Assembly: GCF_011516645.4 (NCBI RefSeq)
Contig: NZ_CP088285.1
Location: forward strand, 1,364,001 to 1,428,000
DNA from: Bradyrhizobium septentrionale
GTDB lineage: Bacteria; Pseudomonadota; Alphaproteobacteria; Rhizobiales; Xanthobacteraceae
Length of the DNA: 64,000 bases
Direction: 5' to 3'
In this document: positions 52,057 through 60,852 of the stretch, one piece after another
Layout: each line of letters starts with the position of its first letter
How positions within the stretch are numbered: position 1 is the first letter of the stretch
Translations under genes and position numbers: made by a program
The notes under the pieces: generated by a model
What the model was told of the DNA's origin: nothing
Seen by the model: only the letters and a program-made list of their open reading frames with translations
The model's database searches: none

Positions 52057-52878
52057 CTACCGCGGCACGAACGCGACCGGCACGCTGAAACCCATCGAGC
52101 CCTGCGTGATCTCGGACGGAAATGCCGGAAACGGCTGGGCCTGGCGGATCATCGCCAGCGCCCGCGCGTCGAAGGTCGGATTGCCGGAGGAGCCGCCGAG
52201 ATGGCTCGACAGCACCTGCCCGCCGCGGCCGAGCGTGAACGCCAGCCGGACCACGCCGTGCTGGCCGTTGCCGCCGGCCGGGTAGGAGTGGAAGCGCAGC
52301 AAATGCGCGCGGACGCGGGCGTTGTAGGCCGCGATCGCCGATGCCGCCGCGCCGGCGCTGATTGCAGACGCCGTCGGTGCCTGGCGCTCCGCACGGCTCG
52401 GCGCGCTGGTGCGCGGCGCCGGCGTCGCCTCGGACGGCTTCTTGGCCTCGCGGCGCACCACCTTCGGCTTGACCGGTTCGGGCTTCTGCTCCGGAACGAC
52501 TTTGGTGGGCTCGGGTTTTGGCGGCGTGACCTGCTGCTTCTGCTCCGGTGGCGCGGCGACCTCGGGCTTCTCCTGCAGCGGGGTCGGCGCGATCTCTTCG
52601 TGCACGGCCTGCGCAGCGACCGGCTCCGGCGGCGCGGCATCGGCCTCCTGCATCGCGGGGCCCGGCGGCAGTTCGGTCTCTGAAATCTGGGGCGAAGAGG
52701 CGATCGGCGTCAGGTCGATCAAGACGGCCGGCACTGTCACGCCCGGCGGCGGTGCCGTGACCCAGGTCATGCCGAGCGCGAGCAGCGCGGCATGCGCGGC
52801 CAGGATCGCGGCCGCGGACAGGCCCCAGCGCCGCAGCCGGACTTCATCCCGCGCATCATGAAGGGCAAAGACGTTCAT
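52057..52878 (-). CDS. tonB: Energy-transducing protein TonB of the haem system
   Basis: The 273-residue TonB spans the periplasm to energise outer-membrane receptors. The N-terminal anchor (about 19-38) is GLSAAAILAAHAALLALGMT. A Pro/Lys/Glu-rich rigid linker (about 85-155) has KPEVAAPPEQKQQVTPPKPE-type repeats. The C-terminal domain (about 185-270) contains VVRLAFTLGRGGQVLSSHLG and ALAMIRQAQPFPAFP, the conserved TonB face. It is the last gene of the minus-strand haem operon, 5 bases after exbD. Confidence 0.93.
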   Translation of the reverse strand: MNVFALHDARDEVRLRRWGLSAAAILAAHAALLALGMTWVTAPPPGVTVPAVLIDLTPIASSPQISETELPPGPAMQEADAAPPEPVAAQAVHEEIAPTPLQEKPEVAAPPEQKQQVTPPKPEPTKVVPEQKPEPVKPKVVRREAKKPSEATPAPRTSAPSRAERQAPTASAISAGAAASAIAAYNARVRAHLLRFHSYPAGGNGQHGVVRLAFTLGRGGQVLSSHLGGSSGNPTFDARALAMIRQAQPFPAFPSEITQGSMGFSVPVAFVPR

Positions 52879-52883
52879 GGAAG

Positions 52884-53330
52884 TCAGCTGCGCCCGTCGA
52901 GGCCGACCAGCGCGATCTTGAGATAGCCGGCGTTGCGCAACAGGTTCATCACCTCCATCAGGTCGCCATAGCTGACCGCCTTGTCGGCGCGCAGGAAGAT
53001 GCGCTCGTCCTTCTTGCCTTGCGTGGCGCCGTCGAGCGTGGTGGTCAGCGCATCGCGCGCGATCACGTCCTCACCGACGGCGACCGAGAGATCGGGCTTC
53101 ACGGTGACGAACACCGGCTTGTCCGGCCGCGGCTGCGGCTCGGCGGTCGAGGCCGGCAGATCGACGCCGAGATCGACGGTCGCAAGCGGCGCCGCCACCA
53201 TGAAGATGATCAGCAGCACCAGCATCACGTCGATGAACGGCGTGACGTTGATCTCATGCGCCTCGACCAGATCGTCGTCACCGCGACGCCGGCCACCGAA
53301 CGCGCCACTGCTGCCGAGCTTGACGCCCAT
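52884..53330 (-). CDS. exbD: Biopolymer transport protein ExbD
   Basis: The 148-residue protein has the single span (about 31-50), HEINVTPFIDVMLVLLIIFM, with the essential membrane Asp (the D of PFIDV). The periplasmic domain has VFVTVKPDLSVAVGEDVIAR and RIFLRADKAVSYGDLMEVMN. ExbD dimers sit in the ExbB pentamer and use the proton motive force. Three bases separate it from the upstream exbB. Confidence 0.96.
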   Translation of the reverse strand: MGVKLGSSGAFGGRRRGDDDLVEAHEINVTPFIDVMLVLLIIFMVAAPLATVDLGVDLPASTAEPQPRPDKPVFVTVKPDLSVAVGEDVIARDALTTTLDGATQGKKDERIFLRADKAVSYGDLMEVMNLLRNAGYLKIALVGLDGRS

Positions 53331-53333
53331 GTC

Positions 53334-54119
53334 CTACTCCGCAGCGCGCGCCAGGCGGAACAGGCTGCGATCGCCCTCGCGGCTGATCAGAAGCATCACC
53401 ATGACGGAGGCGTCGCCGAGCAGCGCGCGGTAGGCCGCGATCGAACGGGTCAGATGATTGTAGATCACGACCGCCGGGATCGCCGCGACCAGCCCGAGCG
53501 CGGTCGCAAGCAGCGCCTCGGCGATGCCGGGCGCGACCACCGCGAGATTGGTGGTGTGGGCCTCGGAGATGCCGATGAAGGCATTCATGATGCCCCACAC
53601 CGTGCCGAACAGGCCGACGAACGGCGCGGTGGCGCCGATGGTGGCGAGTACGCCGGTGCCGCGCGCGATCTGCCGCGACATCGCCGCCTCGACGCGCTCC
53701 AGCCGTAGCGCGATGCGCTCCTTGAAGCCGTCGTCGAACATGCCGCTGGAGAGCGCGGCCTCGCGCGACGCCGACTGGACGATCTGCGCCACCGCATCGT
53801 CACCGTCGCGGCTCGCCTGCTCGACCTCGGCAAGCTGGGTATCGCGCTCGAGCAGGCCGATCCGCTGCTTCGCGAGCTCGGTCTTGCGGCGGATCTCGAC
53901 GGTCTTGGCGAGCCAGACCGTCCAGGTGACGAGCGAAGCGAAGGCGAGCCCAATCATCACCGCCTTCACGACGATGTCGGCGCTCTCGAACATGCCCCAG
54001 GGCGAGAGGTTGCGCGGCAACAGCGCGGCGTCGGATGCGGCAAGGCTCGCGCCCGGCGACATGCCGAGCGCGCTGGAAGCCACCATCCAGATGCTCCGCC
54101 CAAGCCAGCGATGCGACAT
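53334..54119 (-). CDS. exbB: Biopolymer transport protein ExbB (MotA/TolQ/ExbB family)
   Basis: The 261-residue inner-membrane protein has spans at about 45-66, 150-172 and 190-210. Signature sequences are LATIGATAPFVGLFGTVWGI and IAEALLATALGLVAAIPAVV. Residues 1-27 look like a signal sequence (ASSALGMSPGASLAASDA), as in the long alphaproteobacterial ExbB. ATG 54119 has GGGAGG upstream. It forms the proton-channel pentamer for TonB. Confidence 0.94.
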   Translation of the reverse strand: MSHRWLGRSIWMVASSALGMSPGASLAASDAALLPRNLSPWGMFESADIVVKAVMIGLAFASLVTWTVWLAKTVEIRRKTELAKQRIGLLERDTQLAEVEQASRDGDDAVAQIVQSASREAALSSGMFDDGFKERIALRLERVEAAMSRQIARGTGVLATIGATAPFVGLFGTVWGIMNAFIGISEAHTTNLAVVAPGIAEALLATALGLVAAIPAVVIYNHLTRSIAAYRALLGDASVMVMLLISREGDRSLFRLARAAE

Positions 54120-54144
54120 GGTCGCCTCCCGTCCTTCGTTGGTC

Positions 54145-54654
54145 TCAGCCCGCTTGCGGCGCGAGGCGGTCCGCCAGCGCGTGGAAGCGCGCCAGCTGAT
54201 CGCCGCGCAGCGCGCGCGCCTCGTCGCGGCCGACGAACACCTTGAACATGATGCCGCCGTCGAGATTGATGAAGGCGATGAAGGCCGACACCTTGCCCAT
54301 GAAGGGCCGCTCGACGAAGGCGATCGAAGAACAACGCTCATGCCTGAGGTGGCCGTGCAGGCCCTTCGGCTGCATCAGGTTGAAATAGCCGCGGCCGACC
54401 TCGCCTTTCGGAATGGCGCCGGTGAATTCGAAGATCGCGTCATCGGTGTGCACGATCAGCGTCACCTCGCCCCACTCCGCGATGTCCTGCATCGCGGCCG
54501 CGAATTCGCCGGCGCCGATCCGCACCATGCTTTCGGGCAGCGCCTCGAGTACCGCGCGCGGCGTCACCTTGCGCTCGCGCGCGACGTCCTCGATGACAGC
54601 GCCGGGATTGTCGGCCATGTAGGCCTTCAATCCGGCAAGCTCCGCGTTTTGCAC
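54145..54654 (-). CDS. hutX: Haem-utilisation cytosolic carrier HutX-like protein
   Basis: The 169-residue protein of the HutX/HuvX/HugX family receives haem after import and hands it to degradative or storage partners. It has a short helical N-terminus (AELAGLKAYMADNPGAVIED), then GEVTLIVHTDDAIFEFTGAI, GEVGRGYFNLMQPKGLHGHL and MGKVSAFIAFINLDGGIMFK, matching the half-HemS fold. It is read with exbB and the haem mono-oxygenase-like gene. Confidence 0.9.
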   Translation of the reverse strand: MQNAELAGLKAYMADNPGAVIEDVARERKVTPRAVLEALPESMVRIGAGEFAAAMQDIAEWGEVTLIVHTDDAIFEFTGAIPKGEVGRGYFNLMQPKGLHGHLRHERCSSIAFVERPFMGKVSAFIAFINLDGGIMFKVFVGRDEARALRGDQLARFHALADRLAPQAG

Positions 54655-54665
54655 GATCGCCTCCG

Positions 54666-54998
54666 TTACGCCGGGCTCTTTGCGCGCTCGGTGATCAGCA
54701 CCTCAAAGCCCTCGAACCTGGGATGGCCGAGATAGAGGCTGCCGCCGGTCTCGTTGCCGGCGCGGGAATGGGCGCGGCGGAACGCATCCGATTTGGTCCA
54801 GTCCTCGAACGCCGCCTTGCTGGCCCACACCGTATGGGTCGCATAGAGCGTGTGGTCCTCGGCCTCGGATCCCTTCACCAGATGAAACTCGATGAAGCCG
54901 GGCAGATCGCCGAGATAGGATTCGCGGGTCTTCCAGACCGTCTCGAACGCCTGCTCCTTGCCCTTGATCACCTGAAACCGGTTCATTGCGATGAACAT
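54666..54998 (-). CDS. hmuQ: Haem-degrading mono-oxygenase-like protein (IsdG/HmuQ type)
   Basis: The 110-residue dimeric ferredoxin-like protein has FIAMNRFQVIKGKEQAFETV, TRESYLGDLPGFIEFHLVKG, HTLYATHTVWASKAAFEDWT and SDAFRRAHSRAG. The Asn in AMNRF, the Trp in TVWAS and the His in RRAHS sit where IsdG-like enzymes keep their catalytic N-W-H triad. The family opens haem to release iron. Its place immediately after the haem receptor supports the call; HmuD/HmuQ naming is by analogy to Bradyrhizobium. Confidence 0.85.
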   Translation of the reverse strand: MFIAMNRFQVIKGKEQAFETVWKTRESYLGDLPGFIEFHLVKGSEAEDHTLYATHTVWASKAAFEDWTKSDAFRRAHSRAGNETGGSLYLGHPRFEGFEVLITERAKSPA

Positions 54999-55085
54999 GA
55001 AAGCCTTCTCCTGTTTGGCGGCGGATGCACGGGATCCTGCCGGTCGATCTCGTTGATATCATGAATGCGCCAAGGAATGCGCCAA

Positions 55086-55112
55086 GGCCGCGCTGGGGGC
55101 ACCAGCGCGGCC
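55086..55112 (-). promoter_or_regulatory. Perfect GC hairpin between hmuR and the haem mono-oxygenase gene
   Basis: GGCCGCGCTGG and CCAGCGCGGCC form an 11-bp stem with a GGGCA loop, 34 bases after the hmuR stop in the 148-base gap. No U run follows, so it may dampen read-through or protect the receptor mRNA. Just beyond it, ATGCGCCAAGGA is directly repeated near 55064-55087. Confidence 0.5.
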
Positions 55113-55146
55113 GGAGCAACCTGGATGGAATGATCGGCGTCTCGCG

Positions 55147-57495
55147 TTACGCTCCACCTAGGTGAATCCTGAGCCCGGCCTTGTAGACGGTGCCCGGACC
55201 GGGGCTCGAGAACAGCACGTCGTTCTGCGTCGTGCCGTCGGTCGAGGAGCCCGGGATCGCATAGGGCCGGTAATACTGGTTCAAGAGGTTGTCGACCGAC
55301 GCCGTGAAGGTGATGTCCTTGGTGGCGTTCCAGGTCACATAGAGGTTGACCAGCTCGTAGCCGGTCGAGGGCAGATAGCCCGCCGGCAGGTCGTTGTTGG
55401 CGCCGAACGACGACCATTGCGCGGCAATGATCAGCGAGCGGTCGAGCAGGCGGACGCCGCCCGTCGTCGTCACCTTGCGCGGCGTGATGGTGGCGAGGCC
55501 GACGTTGGTCTGGGTGTTCCGGCCGCGCATCAGATGGCCGGCGACGCCAAGGAACCAGTCGCCCGCATCATACATCGTCTCGAGCTCGAAGCCCTCGATG
55601 CGGGCGTGAGCGATGTTCTGGTACTGGTAGAACTGGCTGAACGGACCGAATGGTGTCAGGGTGGGTGCCGACGCGACGAGGTCGATATAGCCGTCGATAT
55701 CGTTGCGGAACAAATTGATCTTGCCGCGGAAGGAGTCCTTCGCCGAGAAGATGCCATCATATTTCAGGTTGATGCCGACTTCCTTGTTCTTGCCGACCTC
55801 GGGCCGCAGCGCCGGGTTGGGCAGGAAGCAGAACAGGCCGCTGGTACCATCAGGGCAATTGAACAGCGCCGGCCCGCCGCCGGTGGCGTGGCCACCCGCG
55901 ATCAGGGTCTCAGTGATCGACGGCGCGCGATAGCCCTCGGCATAGCTTGCATAGGGTGTGAAGCCTGCAACCTGCGTCACGCCGACCGTGATCTTCGGCG
56001 ACAGCCGGTCGCCGCTGGTCGTGGTGTTGATCGAGTTGAGCTCGTAGTGATCGTAGCGCACGGCGCTGACGAGCTCGAGCCAGGTCGAATAGTTCTGCTT
56101 CAGCTGCACGAAGCCGCCGGACACCGTGCGCTGGCCGCCCGGCGTCGTGATGCTGGAATTGCCGCGGGAATCGAAGGTCTCGACATCGTCGCGGAAGGCG
56201 TCGAAACCGTAGGTCACGGCGTTGCGCCAGTCGCCGAAATTGAAGCGCGAGGTGTTGTTGACGTCGATACCCACGGTGTCGAGCGAATAGCCGCGCTTGT
56301 CGCCGACGCAGCCGGAGATGTTGTTGCCGGGATTGGCGAGCGTGCAGACGCCGCCGCCGGTGGTGATGCGGTTGTTGTAGGTCTTGACCTGGTCGTTGTC
56401 GGTGCGGTTGCCGTAGACCGAGATATTCCAATCGAACAGCATGTCGTCGGGCTTGGAATATCTCCAGCTCAGCGTACCCGTGTAGTTCTTGGCGTCGGAT
56501 GCATAGACCGAGGAGCCCGCGATCGCAGCCAGCGGCGCTGCCGTCGTGGTCGGACCGCGGTTCGGCTGGCCGATATTGTACTGGTAGTCCTGGAAGATGC
56601 CGCCGATCTTGAACTCGTGGCCTTCGGCCGGACGGAACGTCACCTTCATCAGGCCGGCCGCGATATCGTTGCCGGTATTGCCGATCTCGGTGCCCGCGCC
56701 GTCCTTGTAATTGCTCTGCGTGCGATAGACGGCGCCGCCGAACACGTCGACATTGGGATCGACGCGCACGCCGCCGAACACCGAGCCCATACCGCGGTCC
56801 TTGTTGGAGCCGTAGGAGCCCGACATATCGACGCCCCAGCGCTCGCCGGGCCGCACCACGTCGTCGATGTCCTTGGTACGGAACGACACCACGCCGCCGA
56901 TCGCGCCGGAGCCGTAGATATTCGCGGTCGGGCCGCGCACCACGTCGACGCCGCCGATCAGTTCAGGATCGAGAAAGAACGAGCCGTTGGCGTTGTGGCC
57001 GGTGCGCTGATAGTTCTGCCGCGCGCCGTCGACCACGACCGCGACACGGCCAAAGTCCTGCAAGCCGCGGATGTTGATCACGGTCGCCGGGTCGTCCCCG
57101 CGTTCCTGGACCGAGACGCCGGGCACGGCGTAGAAAATGTCCGACAGTCGGTTCGGCTGCAGGCCCTGGATCTTCTCCAGCGTGACGGAGCTGACCGGCG
57201 CCAGCGCATCGATCGCGCGCTCTTCGGTCTTGGACGCCACCGCCGTGATGGTGTCGAGCGACTGCACCGGCACTGTGCCGATCTGCGCGCGCGCATTCAT
57301 TGCCGGCGACGTTGCGGGCTGCTGCGCAACCTGCGGCTTCGGCTTCCGCTTGGCCTGCTTCGGCCGCTCGGTTGCGGGACGCGCAGCCGAAGCATCGGCG
57401 GTTTGCGCGAGACCGTTCTCCGGCAATGCAGCCGCAAATGAAAACACCGACGCGCCCAAAATCAGGGCGCGCGAAACCCTAGCCCCGTCAGCCAT
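55147..57495 (-). CDS. hmuR: TonB-dependent haem receptor HmuR
   Basis: The 782-residue receptor imports haem or haem-protein iron across the outer membrane. A signal peptide (about 1-30, RALILGASVFSFAAALPENG) is followed by a Lys/Pro-rich linker and the TonB box region SLDTITAVASKTEERA (about 80). The plug domain contains GVSVQERGDDPATVINIRGL and NIYGSGAIGGVVSF. The 22-strand barrel bears YRAPSIT and NPALRPE, the family versions of the FRAP and NPNL boxes, with a His (GGHATGG) and two Cys between them. It ends in LRIHLGGA. ATG 57495 is taken; an upstream TTG start would add 46 non-conserved residues. Confidence 0.94.
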   Translation of the reverse strand: MADGARVSRALILGASVFSFAAALPENGLAQTADASAARPATERPKQAKRKPKPQVAQQPATSPAMNARAQIGTVPVQSLDTITAVASKTEERAIDALAPVSSVTLEKIQGLQPNRLSDIFYAVPGVSVQERGDDPATVINIRGLQDFGRVAVVVDGARQNYQRTGHNANGSFFLDPELIGGVDVVRGPTANIYGSGAIGGVVSFRTKDIDDVVRPGERWGVDMSGSYGSNKDRGMGSVFGGVRVDPNVDVFGGAVYRTQSNYKDGAGTEIGNTGNDIAAGLMKVTFRPAEGHEFKIGGIFQDYQYNIGQPNRGPTTTAAPLAAIAGSSVYASDAKNYTGTLSWRYSKPDDMLFDWNISVYGNRTDNDQVKTYNNRITTGGGVCTLANPGNNISGCVGDKRGYSLDTVGIDVNNTSRFNFGDWRNAVTYGFDAFRDDVETFDSRGNSSITTPGGQRTVSGGFVQLKQNYSTWLELVSAVRYDHYELNSINTTTSGDRLSPKITVGVTQVAGFTPYASYAEGYRAPSITETLIAGGHATGGGPALFNCPDGTSGLFCFLPNPALRPEVGKNKEVGINLKYDGIFSAKDSFRGKINLFRNDIDGYIDLVASAPTLTPFGPFSQFYQYQNIAHARIEGFELETMYDAGDWFLGVAGHLMRGRNTQTNVGLATITPRKVTTTGGVRLLDRSLIIAAQWSSFGANNDLPAGYLPSTGYELVNLYVTWNATKDITFTASVDNLLNQYYRPYAIPGSSTDGTTQNDVLFSSPGPGTVYKAGLRIHLGGA

Positions 57496-57649
57496 TCTAG
57501 CCCCAGCCCGATCATCGCTTTTCTGGTTTGGCTGGCGTGCGCTCTGGCGAGCGGCTTGCTGGCTACGTTGCGATGCAAGCCACCCGCTCGCATCGCGTGA
57601 TGATTGGTTACGAGCCGGCAACAAAACGGTCAAGAATGCGGCGGCACTG

Positions 57650-57666
57650 TTTACATCGATTGTAAA
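57650..57666. promoter_or_regulatory. Palindromic site in the hmuR/hemP divergent promoter
   Basis: TTTACATCGATTGTAAA has perfect 6-bp arms and a 5-base centre. It lies 155 bases before hmuR and 81 bases before hemP. Iron genes in Bradyrhizobium are usually governed by Irr or Fur-type regulators with AT-rich palindromes, so it is a good candidate iron-control element, although I cannot confirm which protein binds. Confidence 0.5.
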
Positions 57667-57746
57667 GTGCGGCCGTTGGAATGCGCCTCGGCCCGCTTAT
57701 ACAAGCAAGCAGCATTTGAAAATTTCGCAGGCGCAGCACCAAGAGA

Positions 57747-57953
57747 ATGTCGGCATTATCCGGAGACAGTATCGGCGCGGCCGGAAAGCAGGCCGTATCA
57801 GCGTCTGACGCCGCGAAATCGCTCATCATGCGCGGAAATCGTCTCGACAGCCGCGAGCTGTTCTCGACCGAGCGCGAGATCATCATCGTGCATGGCGAGG
57901 AGCATTACCGGCTGCGGCTGACCTCGCAGAACAAGCTGATCCTCACCAAGTGA
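57747..57953 (+). CDS. hemP: Haemin uptake protein HemP
   Basis: The 68-residue protein has the HemP/HmuP core in its last 40 residues: RLDSRELFSTEREIIIVHGE and EHYRLRLTSQNKLILTK. HemP helps activate expression of the haem receptor in rhizobia and relatives. The first 28 residues are poorly conserved; internal Met codons (LIMRGN) offer a shorter start. Its stop overlaps the hmuT start (GTGA). Confidence 0.93.
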   Translation: MSALSGDSIGAAGKQAVSASDAAKSLIMRGNRLDSRELFSTEREIIIVHGEEHYRLRLTSQNKLILTK

Positions 57954-58912
57954 CAGCCCGGATGACAATTTGTCGCACGCTCGCTCTGCTCGCATTCTCC
58001 TGTTGGCTGCCATCAGGCGCGGCACTTGCCGAGGGCATCACCGTGCACGACGCGCGCGACCGCGACGTCGTGATCGACGATCCCACGCGGATCGTCTCGA
58101 TCGGCGGCGCGATCACCGAGATCCTCTATGCGCTCGGCTTCGCCGACCGCATCGCCGGCGTCGATGCCACCAGCCTCTATCCGCCGGCCGCGCTGCGCGA
58201 GAAGCCCGACGTCGGCTACATGCGCCAGCTGTCGCCCGAGGGTGTACTCGGCCTGCACCCGTCGCTGGTGCTGGCGGTGCAGGGCTCTGGTCCGAAGGAG
58301 ACCATGGACGTGCTGGAGGCGGCCAAGGTGCCGCTGGTGCTGGTGCCCGAGACCTTCTCGGAGGCCGGGCTGATCGAGAAGATCAGGCTGGTGGGCCACG
58401 CCATGGGCGCCGATCAGCGCGCCGCCTGCCTGACCGCGGCCGTCGAAAGCGATCTCGCCCAATTGCGTACGCTGCGCGCCAAGGTAACGAAGCCGGTGCG
58501 CGTGATGTTCGTGATGTCGCTGCTGAACGGGCGCGCCATGGCGGCGGGTCACAAGACCGCCGCGGACGAGATCATCCAGCTCGCCGGCGGTGTCAACGCC
58601 ATTGACGGCTACGACGGCTACAAGCCGGTCAATGACGAGGCCATCGTGGCGGCGAAGCCCGATGTCGTGCTGTCGATCGATCGCGGCAAGGATTCGCTGA
58701 CCTCGGAGGCGGTGTTCGCCCATCCGGCCTTCGCGCTGACGCCGGTCGTGGCCAACAAGGCCTTCATCTCGATGGAGGGGCTTTATCTGCTCGGCTTCGG
58801 GCCGCGCACCGCGGCCGCGGCACGCGACCTTTCGGTCAAGCTTTATCCGGCGCTGGCGCCGGGGGCCGACAACTTCAAGCCGGCAGCGCTGACCGCGAAT
58901 TGCCGGCAATGA
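57950..58912 (+). CDS. hmuT: Haem ABC transporter periplasmic binding protein HmuT
   Basis: The 320-residue protein has a Sec signal of about 27 residues (TLALLAFSCWLPSGAALAEG). The mature part follows the type III binding-protein pattern: RIVSIGGAITEILYALGFAD, a Tyr in KPDVGYMRQLSPEG that is the likely haem ligand, GGVNAIDGYDGYKPVNDEAI and EGLYLLGFGPRT. It starts by GTG 57950 overlapping hemP; ATG 57962 is an alternative. It delivers haem to HmuUV. Confidence 0.93.
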   Translation: MTARMTICRTLALLAFSCWLPSGAALAEGITVHDARDRDVVIDDPTRIVSIGGAITEILYALGFADRIAGVDATSLYPPAALREKPDVGYMRQLSPEGVLGLHPSLVLAVQGSGPKETMDVLEAAKVPLVLVPETFSEAGLIEKIRLVGHAMGADQRAACLTAAVESDLAQLRTLRAKVTKPVRVMFVMSLLNGRAMAAGHKTAADEIIQLAGGVNAIDGYDGYKPVNDEAIVAAKPDVVLSIDRGKDSLTSEAVFAHPAFALTPVVANKAFISMEGLYLLGFGPRTAAAARDLSVKLYPALAPGADNFKPAALTANCRQ

Positions 58913-60009
58913 GCATGCTGGCCGAGCGCCGCGCGCGCACCAAGCAACGGCGCGCCGGCATGTCGCTGCGGCCGGCGGCGACACTCACTCTCTTCTCCCT
59001 GCTTGCGGCGCTCACAGCGACCGCGCTGGTTGCGCTGACGGTCGGCGCCGCCGGCATTCCGCTGTCGCGGCTTCCGGCCGCGCTCGGCCTGTGGCCCGAC
59101 GGCATCGCCAATCCGCTGCTCGCGCGCGACCAGCTCGTGGTGTGGTCGATCCGCGTCCCGCGGATCGCGGCCGCCGCCATGGTCGGCGCCCTGCTCGCGG
59201 TCTCCGGCGCGATCATGCAGGGCCTGTTCCGCAACCCCCTCGCCGATCCCGCGCTGGTCGGCGTCTCCTCCGGCGGCGCGTTTGCCGCAGCTGCGGCGAT
59301 CGTGTTCACCGACAGCCATCTCGGCGAGAGCCTGCGCTTCCTGCAGCATCAGTTGCTGCCGATCGCGGCCTTTGCCGGTTCGCTGCTCACGACCATCATG
59401 CTCTATGGCATCGCCAGCCGCGGCGGCCGGACCTCGATTGCGATCTTCCTGCTGGCCGGGCTTGCGATTGCCGCGATCGCCAATGCCGGCATCGGCCTGT
59501 TGGTCTTCGTCGCCGACGACCGCCAGCTCCGCGACATCACCTTCTGGCTGCTGGGTTCGCTGAGCGGCGCGACCTGGAGCAAGCTCACCGCGCTGGCGCC
59601 GGTGCTGGCTATTGCCCCGGTCGCCTGCCTCGCGATCGCGCGTGGGCTCGACGTGCTGGTGCTCGGCGAGGCCGAGGCGTTCCACAGCGGCGTCGATGTC
59701 GAACGTCTCAAGCGGATTTCGATCGTGCTGGTGTCGGCGATGACCGGTGTTGCGGTCTCGGTCTGCGGCGTGGTCGGCTTCGTCGGCATCGTGGTGCCGC
59801 ATCTGCTGCGGCTGGTGATCGGGCCCGCGCACCGGCTGCTGCTGCCGGCCTCCGCATTGCTCGGTGCCATCCTCTTGGTCGGGGCCGATACGGTGGCGCG
59901 CACCATCGTGGCACCGGCGGAAATGCCGATCGGCATCCTGACCGCGGCGATCGGCGCGCCGTTCTTCCTCGCCATGCTGCTGCGCCAGCGTGGGCTGGTG
60001 TCGCTATGA
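58909..60009 (+). CDS. hmuU: Haem ABC transporter permease HmuU (FecCD family)
   Basis: The 366-residue permease has about ten spans. FecCD landmarks include RVPRIAAAAMVGALLAVSGA, IMQGLFRNPLADPALVGVSS, LRDITFWLLGSLSGATW, and the C-terminal coupling part VVGFVGIVVPHLLRLVIGPA with PAEMPIGILTAAIGAPFFL. ATG 58909 overlaps the hmuT stop (ATGA); its own stop overlaps hmuV. Confidence 0.95.
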   Translation: MSMLAERRARTKQRRAGMSLRPAATLTLFSLLAALTATALVALTVGAAGIPLSRLPAALGLWPDGIANPLLARDQLVVWSIRVPRIAAAAMVGALLAVSGAIMQGLFRNPLADPALVGVSSGGAFAAAAAIVFTDSHLGESLRFLQHQLLPIAAFAGSLLTTIMLYGIASRGGRTSIAIFLLAGLAIAAIANAGIGLLVFVADDRQLRDITFWLLGSLSGATWSKLTALAPVLAIAPVACLAIARGLDVLVLGEAEAFHSGVDVERLKRISIVLVSAMTGVAVSVCGVVGFVGIVVPHLLRLVIGPAHRLLLPASALLGAILLVGADTVARTIVAPAEMPIGILTAAIGAPFFLAMLLRQRGLVSL

Positions 60010-60809
60010 GCGCGCTGCTCGAAGCACAATCGGTGTCGATGACGGTCGGCGGCACGACCCTGGTCGATGCAGTCTCCCTGCGGATCGGCGCCGGCGAAAT
60101 GGTCGCGATCGTGGGCCCGAACGGCGCCGGCAAATCGACGCTCTTGCGGATGCTGTCCGGCGACCTCCGTCCGTCCCGCGGGGCGATCAGGCTCAAGCAG
60201 CGTGACCTGCACGGCTACGGGCCGCGCGAGCTGGCGCAACACCGCGCGATGCTGTCGCAGCATGTCAACGTCACCTTCCCGTTCACGGTCGAGGAAATCG
60301 TCAGCATGGGCGCCGGCGAGAGCCCGCGCGCGGCGGCGCGCAACCTCGTCGAGGCGGCGCTGGACGAGGTCGGGCTGGCGCATTTCCGTTCCAGGCAATT
60401 GCCGACGCTGTCCGGCGGCGAGCAGCAGCGCGCGCATGTCGCCCGCGTGCTGGTGCAGCTCGCCTGCGGCGAGGCGCTGCACGGGCCCGGACTGTTGCTG
60501 CTGGACGAGCCGACATCAAGCCTCGATCTGCGGCACCAGATCGACCTCGTCGAGACCGCGCGGCGGCGCGCCGGGCGCGGCACCGCCGTGATCGCGATCC
60601 TGCACGACCTCAACCTCGCGATGCGGTTCGCCGACCGCATCCTGCTGCTGCACCGCGGCCGGCTTGCCGTCGACGGCGACCGCGCCGCCGCGATGCAGGC
60701 CGATACACTGCGCAAGATCTTCGAGATCGACGTTGCGATCGACTTCACCGCCAACGGCGTGCCGTTCCTGCTGCCGCAGACGATGCGGCCGGCGGGCAAG
60801 GCGACGTAA
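60006..60809 (+). CDS. hmuV: Haem ABC transporter ATP-binding protein HmuV
   Basis: The 267-residue ATPase has Walker A GPNGAGKST, Q-loop HRAMLSQHVNVTFPFTVEEI, signature LSGGEQQRAHVAR, Walker B LLLLDEPTSSLD and H-loop AILHDLNLAMRFADR. The insertion QLACGEALHGPGLL before Walker B is typical of HmuV. It overlaps the hmuU stop by four bases. No clear terminator follows before the Pho box. Confidence 0.96.
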   Translation: MSALLEAQSVSMTVGGTTLVDAVSLRIGAGEMVAIVGPNGAGKSTLLRMLSGDLRPSRGAIRLKQRDLHGYGPRELAQHRAMLSQHVNVTFPFTVEEIVSMGAGESPRAAARNLVEAALDEVGLAHFRSRQLPTLSGGEQQRAHVARVLVQLACGEALHGPGLLLLDEPTSSLDLRHQIDLVETARRRAGRGTAVIAILHDLNLAMRFADRILLLHRGRLAVDGDRAAAMQADTLRKIFEIDVAIDFTANGVPFLLPQTMRPAGKAT

Positions 60810-60852
60810 CGCCGCAAGGCTTATCCCGGGGCAACACCGGCGATTCACAAAA

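Noticed and set aside
55162..57441. Plus-strand frame of 759 codons opposite hmuR
   Set aside because: Antisense shadow of the haem receptor, dominated by Arg, Ala and Asp repeats.
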